64,000 bases of DNA from CAVROP01 sp050012175. GTDB lineage: Bacteria > Acidobacteriota > Terriglobia > UBA7540. The translations under genes were made by a program, and so were the position numbers. Each line of letters opens with the position of its first letter. Position 1 is the stretch's first letter. Below, one piece after another: positions 24,769 through 32,097 of the stretch. Under the pieces are notes generated by a model, which searched no databases, was not told the DNA's origin, and saw nothing but the letters and a program-made list of their open reading frames with translations. The stretch is from positions 86,045 through 150,044 of the forward strand of contig JBEKHR010000009.1 of assembly GCA_050012175.1 (NCBI GenBank), written 5' to 3'.

Positions 24769-24843
24769 TCCTCGGTAGCTCAATGGTAGAGCGTTCGGCT
24801 GTTAACCGAAGGGTTCCAGGTTCGAGTCCTGGCCGAGGAGCCA
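24769..24843 (+). tRNA. tRNA-Asn (anticodon GTT)
   Basis: The full cloverleaf is visible: acceptor TCCTCGG/CCGAGGA, D arm, anticodon stem TTCGG/CCGAA with GTT at 24801-24803, T arm with TTCGAGT, discriminator G and encoded CCA (24841-24843). Its 3' half is the integration site of the element to the right. Confidence 0.97.
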
Positions 24844-24845
24844 AC
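24799..24845 (+). repeat. attL: 47-bp direct repeat within tRNA-Asn
   Basis: This run from the anticodon loop to just past CCA is identical to 31526-31572. The tRNA stays intact on this side. Confidence 0.9.
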
Positions 24846-24884
24846 ACAACAAAGAACTTAGCCCCAAGACACGGAATCGAAAAA

Positions 24885-24902
24885 GTACCAAATCGTACCA
24901 CC
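24885..24902 (+). promoter_or_regulatory. Possible integrase arm-type site (left)
   Basis: GTACCAAATCGTACCACC lies inside the left element end. A near copy in the same orientation, GTACCAAACCGGTACCAC, lies inside the right end at 31425-31442. Paired sites near both att cores are expected for integrase arm binding (inference). Confidence 0.35.
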
Positions 24903-26032
24903 TAGACCCCCAATAGCATCTTGACCACTCCGCTGTTGGCCTCACGATGAGCCGGGGTCAAGTCCGGGTCAAGGCCGTAAATCTCCGCTGTTGTTCTAAC
25001 GTTGGCGTGCCGCATAAGTTCTTTTTGAACTTCCAGCGAAGTACCGCACCGTTTCAGGCTTGCGCGGTAAGTGTGCCGAAACGTGTGCCAGCCCACCTTG
25101 CTGATTTCCGCCTTCGTCGCCGCTGGCTGAATGTAATCCTTGAGGACCATTCCCTGCCAACGGGCCTTGCCGGTATCCCCGGCAAAAACATAATCTGACT
25201 CGGCGGTGTAATGCGCCTTTCTGCGCCAATCGAGCAAAGCTGTAGCAAGCCCTGGATCAAGTGGCACGGGCTTTTCTGAGGCTTCGGTTTTTGTCGCATC
25301 TTCTCTGCCCGCCACCACACTGCGTTTAACGTCGATTGCAAGGTTCTGCCACTTGATATCGCCCCACTTCAACCCGACGATTTCGCAGACCCGCAGTCCG
25401 GTGCATCCTGCCACTAAGACCATAGTCCGGTAGGGGTCATTCAGTTTGTCCAACAAAGCCCGGAACTGTTCCGGTGTGAGCACGCGCGGGATTTTGAGCC
25501 GTCTGGTGCTCTGCCGAACTAGCTGAATGGGGTTATGGTCAACCAACTTCCAGCGCCAAGCCCATTGATAGAGCAAGTAGAGAGCGTTCCTGATGTGGGC
25601 CTTGGTCTTTGGTGCAAGAGGCTTCTCTGTCTTCTTGCCTCGCAGGGATTCAAGCCAATCCATGACCGACATGGGGTCAACTCGGTCTAGAAACATGTCG
25701 CCCCACCGTGGCCGGATGTAGGCTTCAAAATAGGTGCGGTACTCAGACTGCGTTTGGAATCGCCTTTCTTTCGGCAATTCCTCTTTCACGAAGCGATCTA
25801 TCAAACCACCCACCGTAACCGAGTGAAATTGCTGCTGCGGATTCTGCGCGTTAACCTCAATGCGAAGATGCTCGACAGCCCTTTCCGCATCGGCCTTCGT
25901 AGGGAGTTTTTCAACCGTTCCGACCAACACTGACTTTCGCCTTCCGTTCTCGAAATAGCGAAACTGCCAAACGTCTGGCCCCTTGTTCCGCTTGCGAATT
26001 CTCAAATCTCCGTACTGGTATCGTGCCTGCAT
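24902..26032 (-). CDS. int: Tyrosine site-specific recombinase (integrase)
   Basis: This 376-residue phage-type integrase catalyses insertion and excision of the element at tRNA-Asn. It has an N-terminal arm-binding domain (about 1-65), a SAM-like core-binding domain (about 70-180) and the catalytic domain. Catalytic residues are R214 (CTGLRVCEI), H316-x-x-R319 (WHTFRH), H342 (RHANVRTT) and nucleophile Y352 (AEIYG). I place the start at the ATG at 26032 because GGAGG lies six bases upstream on the minus strand; the longer frame from 26068 would overlap the excisionase gene and lacks such a site. The stop is 59 bp from the tRNA end, the usual position for a tRNA-targeting integrase. Confidence 0.95.
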   Translation of the reverse strand: MQARYQYGDLRIRKRNKGPDVWQFRYFENGRRKSVLVGTVEKLPTKADAERAVEHLRIEVNAQNPQQQFHSVTVGGLIDRFVKEELPKERRFQTQSEYRTYFEAYIRPRWGDMFLDRVDPMSVMDWLESLRGKKTEKPLAPKTKAHIRNALYLLYQWAWRWKLVDHNPIQLVRQSTRRLKIPRVLTPEQFRALLDKLNDPYRTMVLVAGCTGLRVCEIVGLKWGDIKWQNLAIDVKRSVVAGREDATKTEASEKPVPLDPGLATALLDWRRKAHYTAESDYVFAGDTGKARWQGMVLKDYIQPAATKAEISKVGWHTFRHTYRASLKRCGTSLEVQKELMRHANVRTTAEIYGLDPDLTPAHREANSGVVKMLLGV

Positions 26033-26043
26033 GGTTCCTCCAA

Positions 26044-26259
26044 TCAGAATGAAGTTGCCGTGCGGCACGCTTGGCTGCCTGATTGTAGCCTTGAGTTGAT
26101 CCAGGCGTCCAGCGCAGATACGCGATACCGCCAGAACTTCCCCACCTTGAGCGCAGGGACCTCTCCCCGTTTCGCCATCCGTTCAAGCACTTTCGGATGA
26201 ATCCTCAGAACCCGTGACGCTTCCTTGCTGGTAAGAAGTATTTCAATTCCTTCTGCCAT
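26044..26259 (-). CDS. Excisionase-like HTH protein
   Basis: This 71-residue DNA-binding protein has a MerR/excisionase-type winged helix (LLTSKEASRVLRIHPKVLER, then RGEVPALKVGKFWRYRVSAL, DAWI). Proteins of this type bend att DNA and steer the integrase toward excision. It ends 11 bp before the integrase start and is transcribed with it. GGAGG lies about 11 nt before its ATG. Confidence 0.85.
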   Translation of the reverse strand: MAEGIEILLTSKEASRVLRIHPKVLERMAKRGEVPALKVGKFWRYRVSALDAWINSRLQSGSQACRTATSF

Positions 26260-26986
26260 GCAGCTTAGAACCTCCCAGGGACCTGCCCCAGCTCTCGTTT
26301 GGGACCTGGTCCTGCCGTGACCTCACCCAGCCTGCGGTGTCCGCACTCACGACCCGCAGCAGGCCACCCGCTTGGCCCGCAAGATCGAGGCTTGCGAGTA
26401 TTGCCCGATCATAGGGATTGATAAGTCGAACTTTTTTTTCTGTCAAATGACGACAACGGAGGTTCTCCGTCCGACCAGGAAACGCAGGTCCAACGTCTGC
26501 GTTTGGAGACACGAATCACCACGATGTCTATAACTTAGCGTGATCCCAAGGCAAGACTTCTGAGGATTTTTCTTGTTAGGAGGGTGCCTCACCGAAAAAT
26601 GATGTGTCTGGATGGCAACCCTTGGAATCTGCAAATGAGGCAGGGCCGCAACTGTAATCGCTGCAACGGGCTACTTCGTGTAGGACGGGTCAGTCCCGAG
26701 GGTGGCACTTCAGACTTGCAAATGGTTGCAAGAACTAATTCACACCCTATTGAGAAACCATTGGACCAGTGAAAAATATTTGGTACTGATCGTGCGTCCG
26801 CCGCAGCCATCCCACCCATGAGGAATAGGTGTGTCGGGGTGGATGGCGCGCGAGTACCGCCTTGCCCGTAAGTGGCCCGCTGACAAGCAGCGGCACCTTC
26901 ATGCACGCCACATCCGCCGCCAGCGGAGCGTCACTTGGCAGTGTCAGGACTGCGCGACGGCAGTGCGGCGCTGCGCGCCGGGTGCA

Positions 26987-27004
26987 GGGGTGACACGTCA
27001 CCCC
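26987..27004. promoter_or_regulatory. Perfect 18-bp palindrome
   Basis: GGGGTGACACGTCACCCC is fully self-complementary. It resembles an operator for a dimeric repressor; no candidate promoter is visible beside it. Confidence 0.55.
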
Positions 27005-27016
27005 CCGCAGGGTGCT

Positions 27017-27125
27017 GTATGGGAACTTATGTTTCCATATGGGAACTTCTTGAAAATTCAGCGCCTAACGCTGAATCGCTTCCTGCGAGGCGCTGAGCAG
27101 CAATCAAATGTTCCCGTATGGGAAC
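27017..27125. repeat. Array of TATGGGAAC half-sites and palindromes
   Basis: GTATGGGAAC (27017-27026) is followed by the dyads GTTTCCATATGGGAAC (27031-27046) and GTTCCCGTATGGGAAC (27110-27125). Each is followed by CTT/CCT and a TTGA. Between them lies ATTCAGCG-cctaa-CGCTGAAT (27056-27076). The pattern looks like iterated protein-binding sites. Confidence 0.6.
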
Positions 27126-27274
27126 CTCTTGATTTTATTGGGTGAAGTCAATGGCGGCACTTTGGACGAAATCCACGAGCACGAAAGTTACCCACCAGGA
27201 GTACACCAGGTTTGAAGCCCTTGCGGGGCCGGAGAGAGAGCAAGAAGCGGCCTAGCCACTGGTATCGGCGTGGC

Positions 27275-28087
27275 TCATGAGACGGTATTTCCCGAAAACT
27301 CTTGTTTCCAAACGCGGATCAGTGGCTTGATTGTAATGCAGCCTGCCTTGATGCCCTGGTCCCATGCTCGCTCGGGCACAATATTCCGAGAATGTTCCAG
27401 GACAACGCGTGACCAGTCGGCACAATCAACGAATGGTTTTCCAAGATCGTTCACTTCCGTCGCACAGAGGAATCCCAAGTAGACCAGCACGACCGGAACA
27501 CCCATTGATGCGAGCTTCCATGCCCAAGCAAACCGGTTCGCTAATTGATAATGCGAACCACGCGAGAGGTTCCAGCCTGCCATCGCTTTGTTCAGCCCTG
27601 CCGACGCAGCACCTATAGCGCGGCCAATCTGCTTGTGATTCGCAATGAACCCGGGGGACGCATCCTTATCAAGAGTTTTACCATATCTTTTCAGTTCCGC
27701 GTCGTGGGCTTTAGCCTCGACAAGAAGCAGACCGTCTTTCCCCCCGATTGTGCAGGTGCTCGCGATGTCCCAGTTCGGAGTGTTCGCTCGTTTTCGTGCG
27801 GCCAGCCACCAGCTTGTAACATTCTCGCGTTGGTCATCGGAAAGGAAGCCCGTCGACTCTCCGAGTTTTGCTTCCTTGATGGGATTCTTGTCCCACTCGC
27901 GATTGGCCTTGCGCACCGGTAATCCCTGGGGCATCCAGAAGTCCTTTGCCTCGACATGAATGCCAGGCAGCCCGACAAGTTTGGTTAACTTGTCGGCGAC
28001 GATTGTTCGATCTCCTTCCATGAAGAGCAAGCAACGAGGGAAGCTACCACGTCTGCGATTTTTCGGTAACGCGTCAAGCCATTCCAT
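27275..28087 (-). CDS. PD-(D/E)XK nuclease-fold protein paired with AAA+ ATPase
   Basis: This 270-residue cytoplasmic protein has no close family I recognise. Its centre fits the PD-(D/E)XK core: an acidic helix (ENVTSWWLAARKR), D107 in NWDIAST at the start of a strand, then a hydrophobic strand ending E124-A-K126 (GLLLVEAKAH). A helix with H151-K-Q153 follows, and a further strand (PVVLVYLGFL). D107, E124 and K126 would bind the catalytic metal. The frame starts at the ATG at 28087, 23 bp after the end of the AAA+ gene, so the two form an operon. Context in an integrative element suggests DNA degradation in defence or inter-element conflict (inference). A nuclease-fold protein without cutting activity is the alternative. 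Confidence 0.65.
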   Translation of the reverse strand: MEWLDALPKNRRRGSFPRCLLFMEGDRTIVADKLTKLVGLPGIHVEAKDFWMPQGLPVRKANREWDKNPIKEAKLGESTGFLSDDQRENVTSWWLAARKRANTPNWDIASTCTIGGKDGLLLVEAKAHDAELKRYGKTLDKDASPGFIANHKQIGRAIGAASAGLNKAMAGWNLSRGSHYQLANRFAWAWKLASMGVPVVLVYLGFLCATEVNDLGKPFVDCADWSRVVLEHSRNIVPERAWDQGIKAGCITIKPLIRVWKQEFSGNTVS

Positions 28088-28110
28088 GCCTCAGCCTCCT
28101 CGGACGGTCC

Positions 28111-29619
28111 CTATTTGATAGCCGTTGCAGCAGTGACGTCAGAATCTTCGATCAATTCAAGCGCTGAACTATCAGCTTGTGGGTCTTGCACAACTCTGTT
28201 TGCCACGTTTGTGATTGCCCTTTCAAAGATATTTCGCACAAGCCGCGCGTTTCCGAACCTCGAATCACGGTTCTGATAAGCAACATGAAAATAAGCCGAG
28301 AGTTTGACTTGTGCAGGCTCGCTCAGCTTGTAATCAGATTCCATGCAGAGGCGCAGGAAAATTTCCATTAGCTCCTCGGGCGCATAATCCGGGAAACTTA
28401 GGGATTTGTTGAAGCGAGACTGAAGCCCTGGGTTGGCGTCGAGAAAGCGGTTCATCTCAACCGGATAACCCGCCGCTATGACCACAAGGTCCTGACGGTT
28501 ATCCTCCATGAATTTCAGCAACGTTTCGATCGCTTCATTGCCGAAATCCTGCGGATCATCACTGCGTTTGAGTGCGTAAGCCTCATCAATGAAGAGGATT
28601 CCTCCGAGCGCTTTCTCGGCCACAGATCTGACCTTCAGAGCAGTCTGCCCGACATAACCCGCGACCAGATCCGAACGATCCGTCTCAACTAGATGCCCTT
28701 TGCTGACGACCCCGAGTGCCTTGTAAATCTTCGAGAGCAGCCGGGCGACAGTAGTCTTGCCCGTACCAGGGTTACCGTGAAAAACCATATGCAGAGAGAT
28801 TTCCGGAGACTTCAGACCCTTTGCACGACGCAGTTGCTGGACTCTTATGTAGTTGGTTAGCTCTGCCACATCCTCCTTAACATCTTTAAGTCCTATCAGA
28901 CTCTTTAACTCCGCAATCAAAATTTCCGTGGAAGGTGTGGACTCCGCTGCCTGGTGGGTTGTGGTCTGACCCGTTTTGTCAATCCCCTTGCCCCCGTTTG
29001 CAGACTGTTGGCCCTTCGACTCTGGAGTGACCGGCACCTGTGAGTACTCGTTCACGTCATCGAGGTCTTTTGACTCTTGCAGGAGCCTCTCGTAATCGTC
29101 AAACACCTGCTGGCTTTCTTGTGATGGCGGACCATCCGCGTTCAAGAATTGGAATGCTACGCGTCGCAGCAGATTCTTGGCCGGGTCGGTATATTTGGTA
29201 CCGAAAGCCTGGTCGTAGTTTTGCAGAATGGCAATAGTCGCTGGTCTTGCCAGCCCGACGGTGTTCCACTGTTTCTCAATATCATCCTTCAGTTTGACCA
29301 AATCTTCGTCTATTTGTGGTTTCCGCGTTCTGCATTGCAACACTGGTATATCATCCACTTTATCGTAGATTGCACATATCATTGCATTCAAATCCTGCTG
29401 AATGAATTTACAAAATACAAAGGCGATCTTCGTGCGCATTTCGGAAACGTGTCGATCAGCTCGGGTGAAATTTATGACGAGTGCAAGAACGGCACTTTCC
29501 AAAAGCGGTTCTAGCTTGTGCGGTTGCTGCTTGCCCTCTGGCCCGGAGACCGGTAGGCTCTGGACAAAAATAAATAAATCATTTCCTACTTCTCCCCACG
29601 CCTCATTTTTCATTTGCAT
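28111..29619 (-). CDS. CbxX/CfxQ (SpoVK)-type AAA+ ATPase with TerB-like N-terminus
   Basis: This 502-residue ATPase has a C-terminal AAA+ module of the CbxX/CfxQ family: Walker A GNPGTGKTT (282-290), Walker B ILFIDEA (341-347), the pore-loop region GYVGQTALKV, and arginine finger SRFN (401-404). Relatives remodel protein complexes (Rubisco activase CbbX, SpoVK). The N-terminal 180 residues are helical. Two stretches, LALVINFTRADRHVSE (45-60) and VAFQFLNADGPPSQE (154-168), resemble the acidic helix-loop-helix motifs of TerB-like domains (inference). A Gln/Ser/Thr-rich linker (about 195-230) joins the halves. Together with the nuclease-like gene 23 bp downstream and a small membrane protein upstream it forms the cargo operon of the element. 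It probably senses or remodels a target and controls the nuclease. Confidence 0.85.
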   Translation of the reverse strand: MQMKNEAWGEVGNDLFIFVQSLPVSGPEGKQQPHKLEPLLESAVLALVINFTRADRHVSEMRTKIAFVFCKFIQQDLNAMICAIYDKVDDIPVLQCRTRKPQIDEDLVKLKDDIEKQWNTVGLARPATIAILQNYDQAFGTKYTDPAKNLLRRVAFQFLNADGPPSQESQQVFDDYERLLQESKDLDDVNEYSQVPVTPESKGQQSANGGKGIDKTGQTTTHQAAESTPSTEILIAELKSLIGLKDVKEDVAELTNYIRVQQLRRAKGLKSPEISLHMVFHGNPGTGKTTVARLLSKIYKALGVVSKGHLVETDRSDLVAGYVGQTALKVRSVAEKALGGILFIDEAYALKRSDDPQDFGNEAIETLLKFMEDNRQDLVVIAAGYPVEMNRFLDANPGLQSRFNKSLSFPDYAPEELMEIFLRLCMESDYKLSEPAQVKLSAYFHVAYQNRDSRFGNARLVRNIFERAITNVANRVVQDPQADSSALELIEDSDVTAATAIK

Positions 29620-29673
29620 GGAGCCCAGTGAATCTCCTTCTTTCGGTTGCGCGGACCCGTATAAAACACTGTA

Positions 29674-29913
29674 CTAGGGCCAGAAGATTCTGAACAACAG
29701 AAACATCCCGGAAAGGAAACACCCTCCGGCAGCCAGGTGGCCGATCCAAAACCAAGGAGGAAGTGCTCTTCCGGTCAGCCGATCATCGAACATACCAAGA
29801 ACTGAGCTGGCCGCCTCGTAAGCTTTGTACAGGCACGCTGGATCATCTGAGTCTTCACCCCCAATCAGCTTGACGTGCATCTGATGGTTGTAACTCAGAA
29901 CGTCGCGTCCCAT
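29674..29913 (-). CDS. Small single-pass membrane protein upstream of AAA+ gene
   Basis: The frame encodes up to 79 residues from ATG 29913 (an internal ATG at 29880 gives 68). The N-terminal half is hydrophilic (GGEDSDDPACLYKAYEAASS). The C-terminal half is one transmembrane segment with aromatic borders (PPWFWIGHLAAGGCFLSGMF, then LLFRIFWP). It ends 54 bp before the AAA+ gene on the same strand. No family is recognised. A longer open frame extends upstream into REP DNA but looks non-coding. If real, it could anchor the ATPase/nuclease complex at the membrane. Confidence 0.45.
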   Translation of the reverse strand: MGRDVLSYNHQMHVKLIGGEDSDDPACLYKAYEAASSVLGMFDDRLTGRALPPWFWIGHLAAGGCFLSGMFLLFRIFWP

Positions 29914-30249
29914 CCGGCCCGATGCTCGACGCTGGTTACTTCCCTGCCGTACTTGCCTTCGTAGGTTTTGCAAGTCTGATGGCACACGCTGGCCGGCGCA
30001 GGCCCCCGATCTTTGGGGCCTGCGCGTTCCCGAAGGGACTTTTGGGTTTGACGGCTCATCCCAGTCGCCTCTTAGAACGGCACACCGCCCGAAAGTATAC
30101 CACCCAATGTGATGGGCGGGATGTAGTTCATCGGGGCGTTGCCATTCATGACTCCGCGTTGCCGCATTTAGCGGAAGTAGAGGTATAATGACATTCGAGT
30201 CTAAGGGGCTTTGGGACGAGACTACGGTGGAGCGAGCTGGAGTAATGAC
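29914..30249. other. Intergenic region between divergent operons, with a REP hairpin
   Basis: This 336-bp gap separates the leftward ATPase operon from the rightward antitoxin genes. It holds one REP hairpin (29996-30025) and a TATAAT at 30184-30189 that may serve the rightward genes. I see no protein gene. Confidence 0.5.
29996..30025. repeat. REP hairpin inside the integrative element
   Basis: GCGCAGGCCCC / GGGGCCTGCGC with an 8-nt loop containing TTT. The stem class (CGCAGxCCCC...TTTGGGG) matches the REPs beside the RAYT gene at 35.0-35.9 kb. Confidence 0.75.
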
Positions 30250-30507
30250 ATGAGTATACAAATCGAGCTCAAGCCCGAGATCGAGGCCGAGTTGAAGGCT
30301 CGGGCACACAAAAGCGGACTTCCCCTGAGCCAATACGTGCAGCGCATTCTGGAGCAGCATGTGCCGGGGCAACCTGTGGAGTCTGCTATGACCCCCGAGG
30401 AGAGGGCAAAGGCCTTCCAGGATTGGTGCTTTCCCTACCGCCGCAATATGCCTCTTTCCGACGACGCAATCAGCCGGGAACCCTTCTATCGAATGGGTTA
30501 CGAATAG
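30250..30507 (+). CDS. Ribbon-helix-helix antitoxin-like protein (orphan)
   Basis: This 85-residue protein has an N-terminal ribbon-helix-helix-like segment (IQIELKPEIEAELKARAHKS, then GLPLSQYVQRILEQHV) and an acidic, proline-containing C-terminal tail (LSDDAISREPFY) of the type that binds a toxin. The ATG at 30250 has GGAG eight bases upstream; the longer frame from 30211 is unnecessary. The gene that follows is another antitoxin-like gene, so no toxin partner is next to it. Confidence 0.65.
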   Translation: MSIQIELKPEIEAELKARAHKSGLPLSQYVQRILEQHVPGQPVESAMTPEERAKAFQDWCFPYRRNMPLSDDAISREPFYRMGYE

Positions 30508-30518
30508 GGAGTGCAGCA

Positions 30519-30761
30519 ATGACGATCAAACTCAAACCCGAACAGGAACGGATCATTCAAGCGGAGATCGAGAGCGGTAACTTCCACAGCGCCGATGAGG
30601 TGCTCGATCACGCCTTGGCCGCATTGAAAGAGAGAAAGCACAACCGCCAGGGCAGAACGCGACGGAAGAATCTGGCGCAATTCCTGATTGACTCTCCACT
30701 GGGTGGCGCAGAGTTGAACCTGGAGAGACAAAAGGACTACGGCAGCCCCATTGAGTTATGA
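30519..30761 (+). CDS. ParD-like antitoxin (orphan)
   Basis: This 80-residue protein shows the ParD pattern: a short strand (TIKLKPEQERIIQAEIESG), the FHSADEVLDHALAALKER helix pair, and a C-terminal toxin-wrapping tail. AGGGAG (30506-30511) lies eight bases before ATG 30519. ParD normally precedes parE, but the next gene is a DUF433 antitoxin, so the ParE toxin is missing. It lies 11 bp after the ribbon-helix-helix gene and probably shares its transcript. Confidence 0.7.
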   Translation: MTIKLKPEQERIIQAEIESGNFHSADEVLDHALAALKERKHNRQGRTRRKNLAQFLIDSPLGGAELNLERQKDYGSPIEL

Positions 30762-30801
30762 TCTCCCATGCTCTCAAGTATGACCGTAAGAGGGAAAGGC
30801 A

Positions 30802-31044
30802 ATGACGACTAACCGAATCCAGATCAACCCGGCGGTGATGATGGGCAAACCGGTGATTCAGGGGACGCGAATCACCGTCGAGTTGATCCTGCACAAGCTT
30901 GCCGAGGGAGCGACCGAAGGCGAGCTACTCGAAGATTATCCGCACCTAGCGCCCGAGGACATCCGGGCGGCGATCGCTTACGGTGCGGCGAGCGTGGCCC
31001 ACGAGGAAGTGGTGCTGCTCTCGGACGCTCCGGTTGGGCACTAA
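30802..31044 (+). CDS. DUF433 antitoxin
   Basis: This 80-residue protein of the DUF433 family has the typical core INPAVMMGKPVIQGTRITVE, followed by LAEGATEGELLEDYPHLAPED and IRAAIAYGA. These small HTH proteins pair with DUF5615 PIN-like toxins, and here such a gene follows after 9 bp. GAGGGAAAGG precedes the ATG. The complete pair would stabilise the element. Confidence 0.88.
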   Translation: MTTNRIQINPAVMMGKPVIQGTRITVELILHKLAEGATEGELLEDYPHLAPEDIRAAIAYGAASVAHEEVVLLSDAPVGH

Positions 31045-31053
31045 TCCCGAAGC

Positions 31054-31413
31054 ATGAATTTCCTGGCCGACGAGAGCTGTGCGAGACCGGTAATTCAAGC
31101 TCTGCGCGAGGCAGGGCACGATGTCGTCGCGATTGCCGAAGTTGCCAAAGGCACAGTGGACGAACTGGTGATGGCGCGCGCGTTCGGCGAGCGGCGCATC
31201 CTCATTACGGAAGACCCCGATTTCGGCGAATTGGTGTACGCGCGAGGGTACTCCTCAGCAGGAGTCATCCTAGTGAGGTTCCCAAGTCGCGTGCGCCGGG
31301 CCAAGCCGCCGTCTGTCGTTGAAGCAGTGGCCAAGCTTGGCGCGCGGCTCTCGGACGCTTTCACGGTAGTGGAACCGGGACGGGTGCGCCTCGCGAGCCG
31401 TCCACCAAGATAG
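31054..31413 (+). CDS. DUF5615 PIN-like toxin
   Basis: This 119-residue protein has the PIN-like acidic residues of the DUF5615 (Mut7-C-like) family: D6 and E7 in NFLADES, then E28/D41 region residues, and TEDPDFGELV near residue 50. Family members are predicted RNases that act as toxins. It lies directly after its DUF433 antitoxin. The C-terminus is basic. Activity is inferred from the family. Confidence 0.85.
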   Translation: MNFLADESCARPVIQALREAGHDVVAIAEVAKGTVDELVMARAFGERRILITEDPDFGELVYARGYSSAGVILVRFPSRVRRAKPPSVVEAVAKLGARLSDAFTVVEPGRVRLASRPPR

Positions 31414-31424
31414 CGAGCAAACGA

Positions 31425-31442
31425 GTACCAAACCGGTACCAC
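31425..31442 (+). promoter_or_regulatory. Possible integrase arm-type site (right)
   Basis: GTACCAAACCGGTACCAC matches the left-end motif at 24885-24902 in the same orientation. A further GGTACTTGTAC follows at 31467-31477, before the att core. Confidence 0.35.
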
Positions 31443-31525
31443 TTCATTGTTTTTGCCGTGCTTTTTGGTACTTGTACGTAGCCAAGCGTGCCGCAAAATC
31501 AATGAGATACCCTAGCTGATGTTGC

Positions 31526-31572
31526 CTGTTAACCGAAGGGTTCCAGGTTCGAGTCCTGGCCGAGGAGCCAAC
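31526..31572 (+). repeat. attR: 47-bp copy of tRNA-Asn 3' half
   Basis: Identical to 24799-24845 over 47 bp, from CTGTTAACC to GAGCCAAC. It marks the right end of the element. Confidence 0.9.
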
Positions 31573-31584
31573 TTTCTTCACACT

Positions 31585-31640
31585 GGCTGTTAATTCGTCA
31601 GCCGACGAATTCCAGGTTCGAGTCCTGGCCGAGGAGCCAA
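31585..31640 (+). repeat. Third, altered tRNA-Asn 3' fragment
   Basis: GGCTGTTAA (31585-31593) and a 31-bp identical T-arm/acceptor end (31610-31640) match tRNA-Asn, but the anticodon 3' strand is replaced by TTCGTCAGCCGACGAA, an inverted repeat. It looks like the scar of an earlier integration or recombination. Confidence 0.75.
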
Positions 31641-31750
31641 TCCTTACTCAGTCACACCTGCTTTGCCGACCGTGGCGAAAATCTCAATTCAGAGGGATCG
31701 GAAAGCAGGATTTTCAGCGAAAAAATACTCTGACCGACGGCACGCGGTGG

Positions 31751-31933
31751 TCAAGGTGCGTGCTTCTTCCCGGGCACCTGATCCTGAACCACCGCGAAGG
31801 TCGCCAGAGAGGTCACGAACTTCTTTATGCCTACGCTGTGAAAGTACACCATGGTTTGATCGCGGTCGCTTTCGAGGACCGCGCCCCAACCGTACCTGAA
31901 ATGGCGGACAGACTGGCCGGATTTTAGTTTCAT
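31751..31933 (-). CDS. Small SH3-like (DUF3553/CarD-like) protein
   Basis: This 60-residue protein has the pattern VRHFRYGWGAVLESDRDQTM, then VYFHSVGIKKFV. This is the 'H..fG.G.V' and 'V.F...G.K' spacing of small CarD/DUF3553-type SH3-like domains that bind nucleic acid or protein. A strong AGAGGAG lies just before the ATG at 31933. A 92-codon frame on the same strand in another register is a shadow. Confidence 0.55.
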   Translation of the reverse strand: MKLKSGQSVRHFRYGWGAVLESDRDQTMVYFHSVGIKKFVTSLATFAVVQDQVPGKKHAP

Positions 31934-32097
31934 AGGCTCCTCTCTCCACCTGGCTATCTAATCTCATCCCTGGTACTGCTGCCTGCCAGGGCGGCGTAAA
32001 TCGGCCTAGGGCCCAGCGCTGCCTCGGGGGACTGGGCGTTCCGAAAGTCGTCGCGGCCGAGGCCGACCTAAACGCATCTGCGTGGCACTACAGTACC

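Larger units (their letters stand above)
26260..27274. other. 1-kb noncoding control region of the element
   Basis: No convincing gene lies here; short frames lack ribosome-binding sites. The right half holds a perfect 18-bp palindrome and repeated TATGGGAAC dyads, described separately. It separates the converging ends of the int/xis pair and the nuclease operon and may hold operators, an origin or packaging-type sites. Confidence 0.45.
24799..31572. mobile_element. Integrative element in tRNA-Asn
   Basis: Direct 47-bp repeats of the tRNA-Asn 3' half (24799-24845 and 31526-31572) bound about 6.7 kb. The interior carries a tyrosine integrase next to the tRNA, an excisionase, palindrome-rich control DNA, an ATPase/nuclease operon, and antitoxin and toxin genes. 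There are no replication, conjugation or capsid genes, so it is a small integrative (possibly satellite or island-type) element. Parts of the interior are visibly less GC-rich than the flanks. Confidence 0.9.

Noticed and set aside
26243..26512. 89-codon frame upstream of the excisionase gene
   Set aside because: No ribosome-binding site and no recognisable composition; overlaps the excisionase start.
28120..29610. Conjugation, replication or phage structural genes in the integrative element
   Set aside because: No relaxase, replication initiator, terminase or capsid motif is visible anywhere between the att sites.
29674..30519. 281-codon minus-strand frame
   Set aside because: Only its last 79 codons look protein-like; the upstream part crosses a REP hairpin and the divergent antitoxin gene.
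31573..31640. Possible second complete tRNA
   Set aside because: Only the T-arm and 3' acceptor strand are present; the D arm and 5' acceptor strand are missing, so it is an att scar, not a gene.
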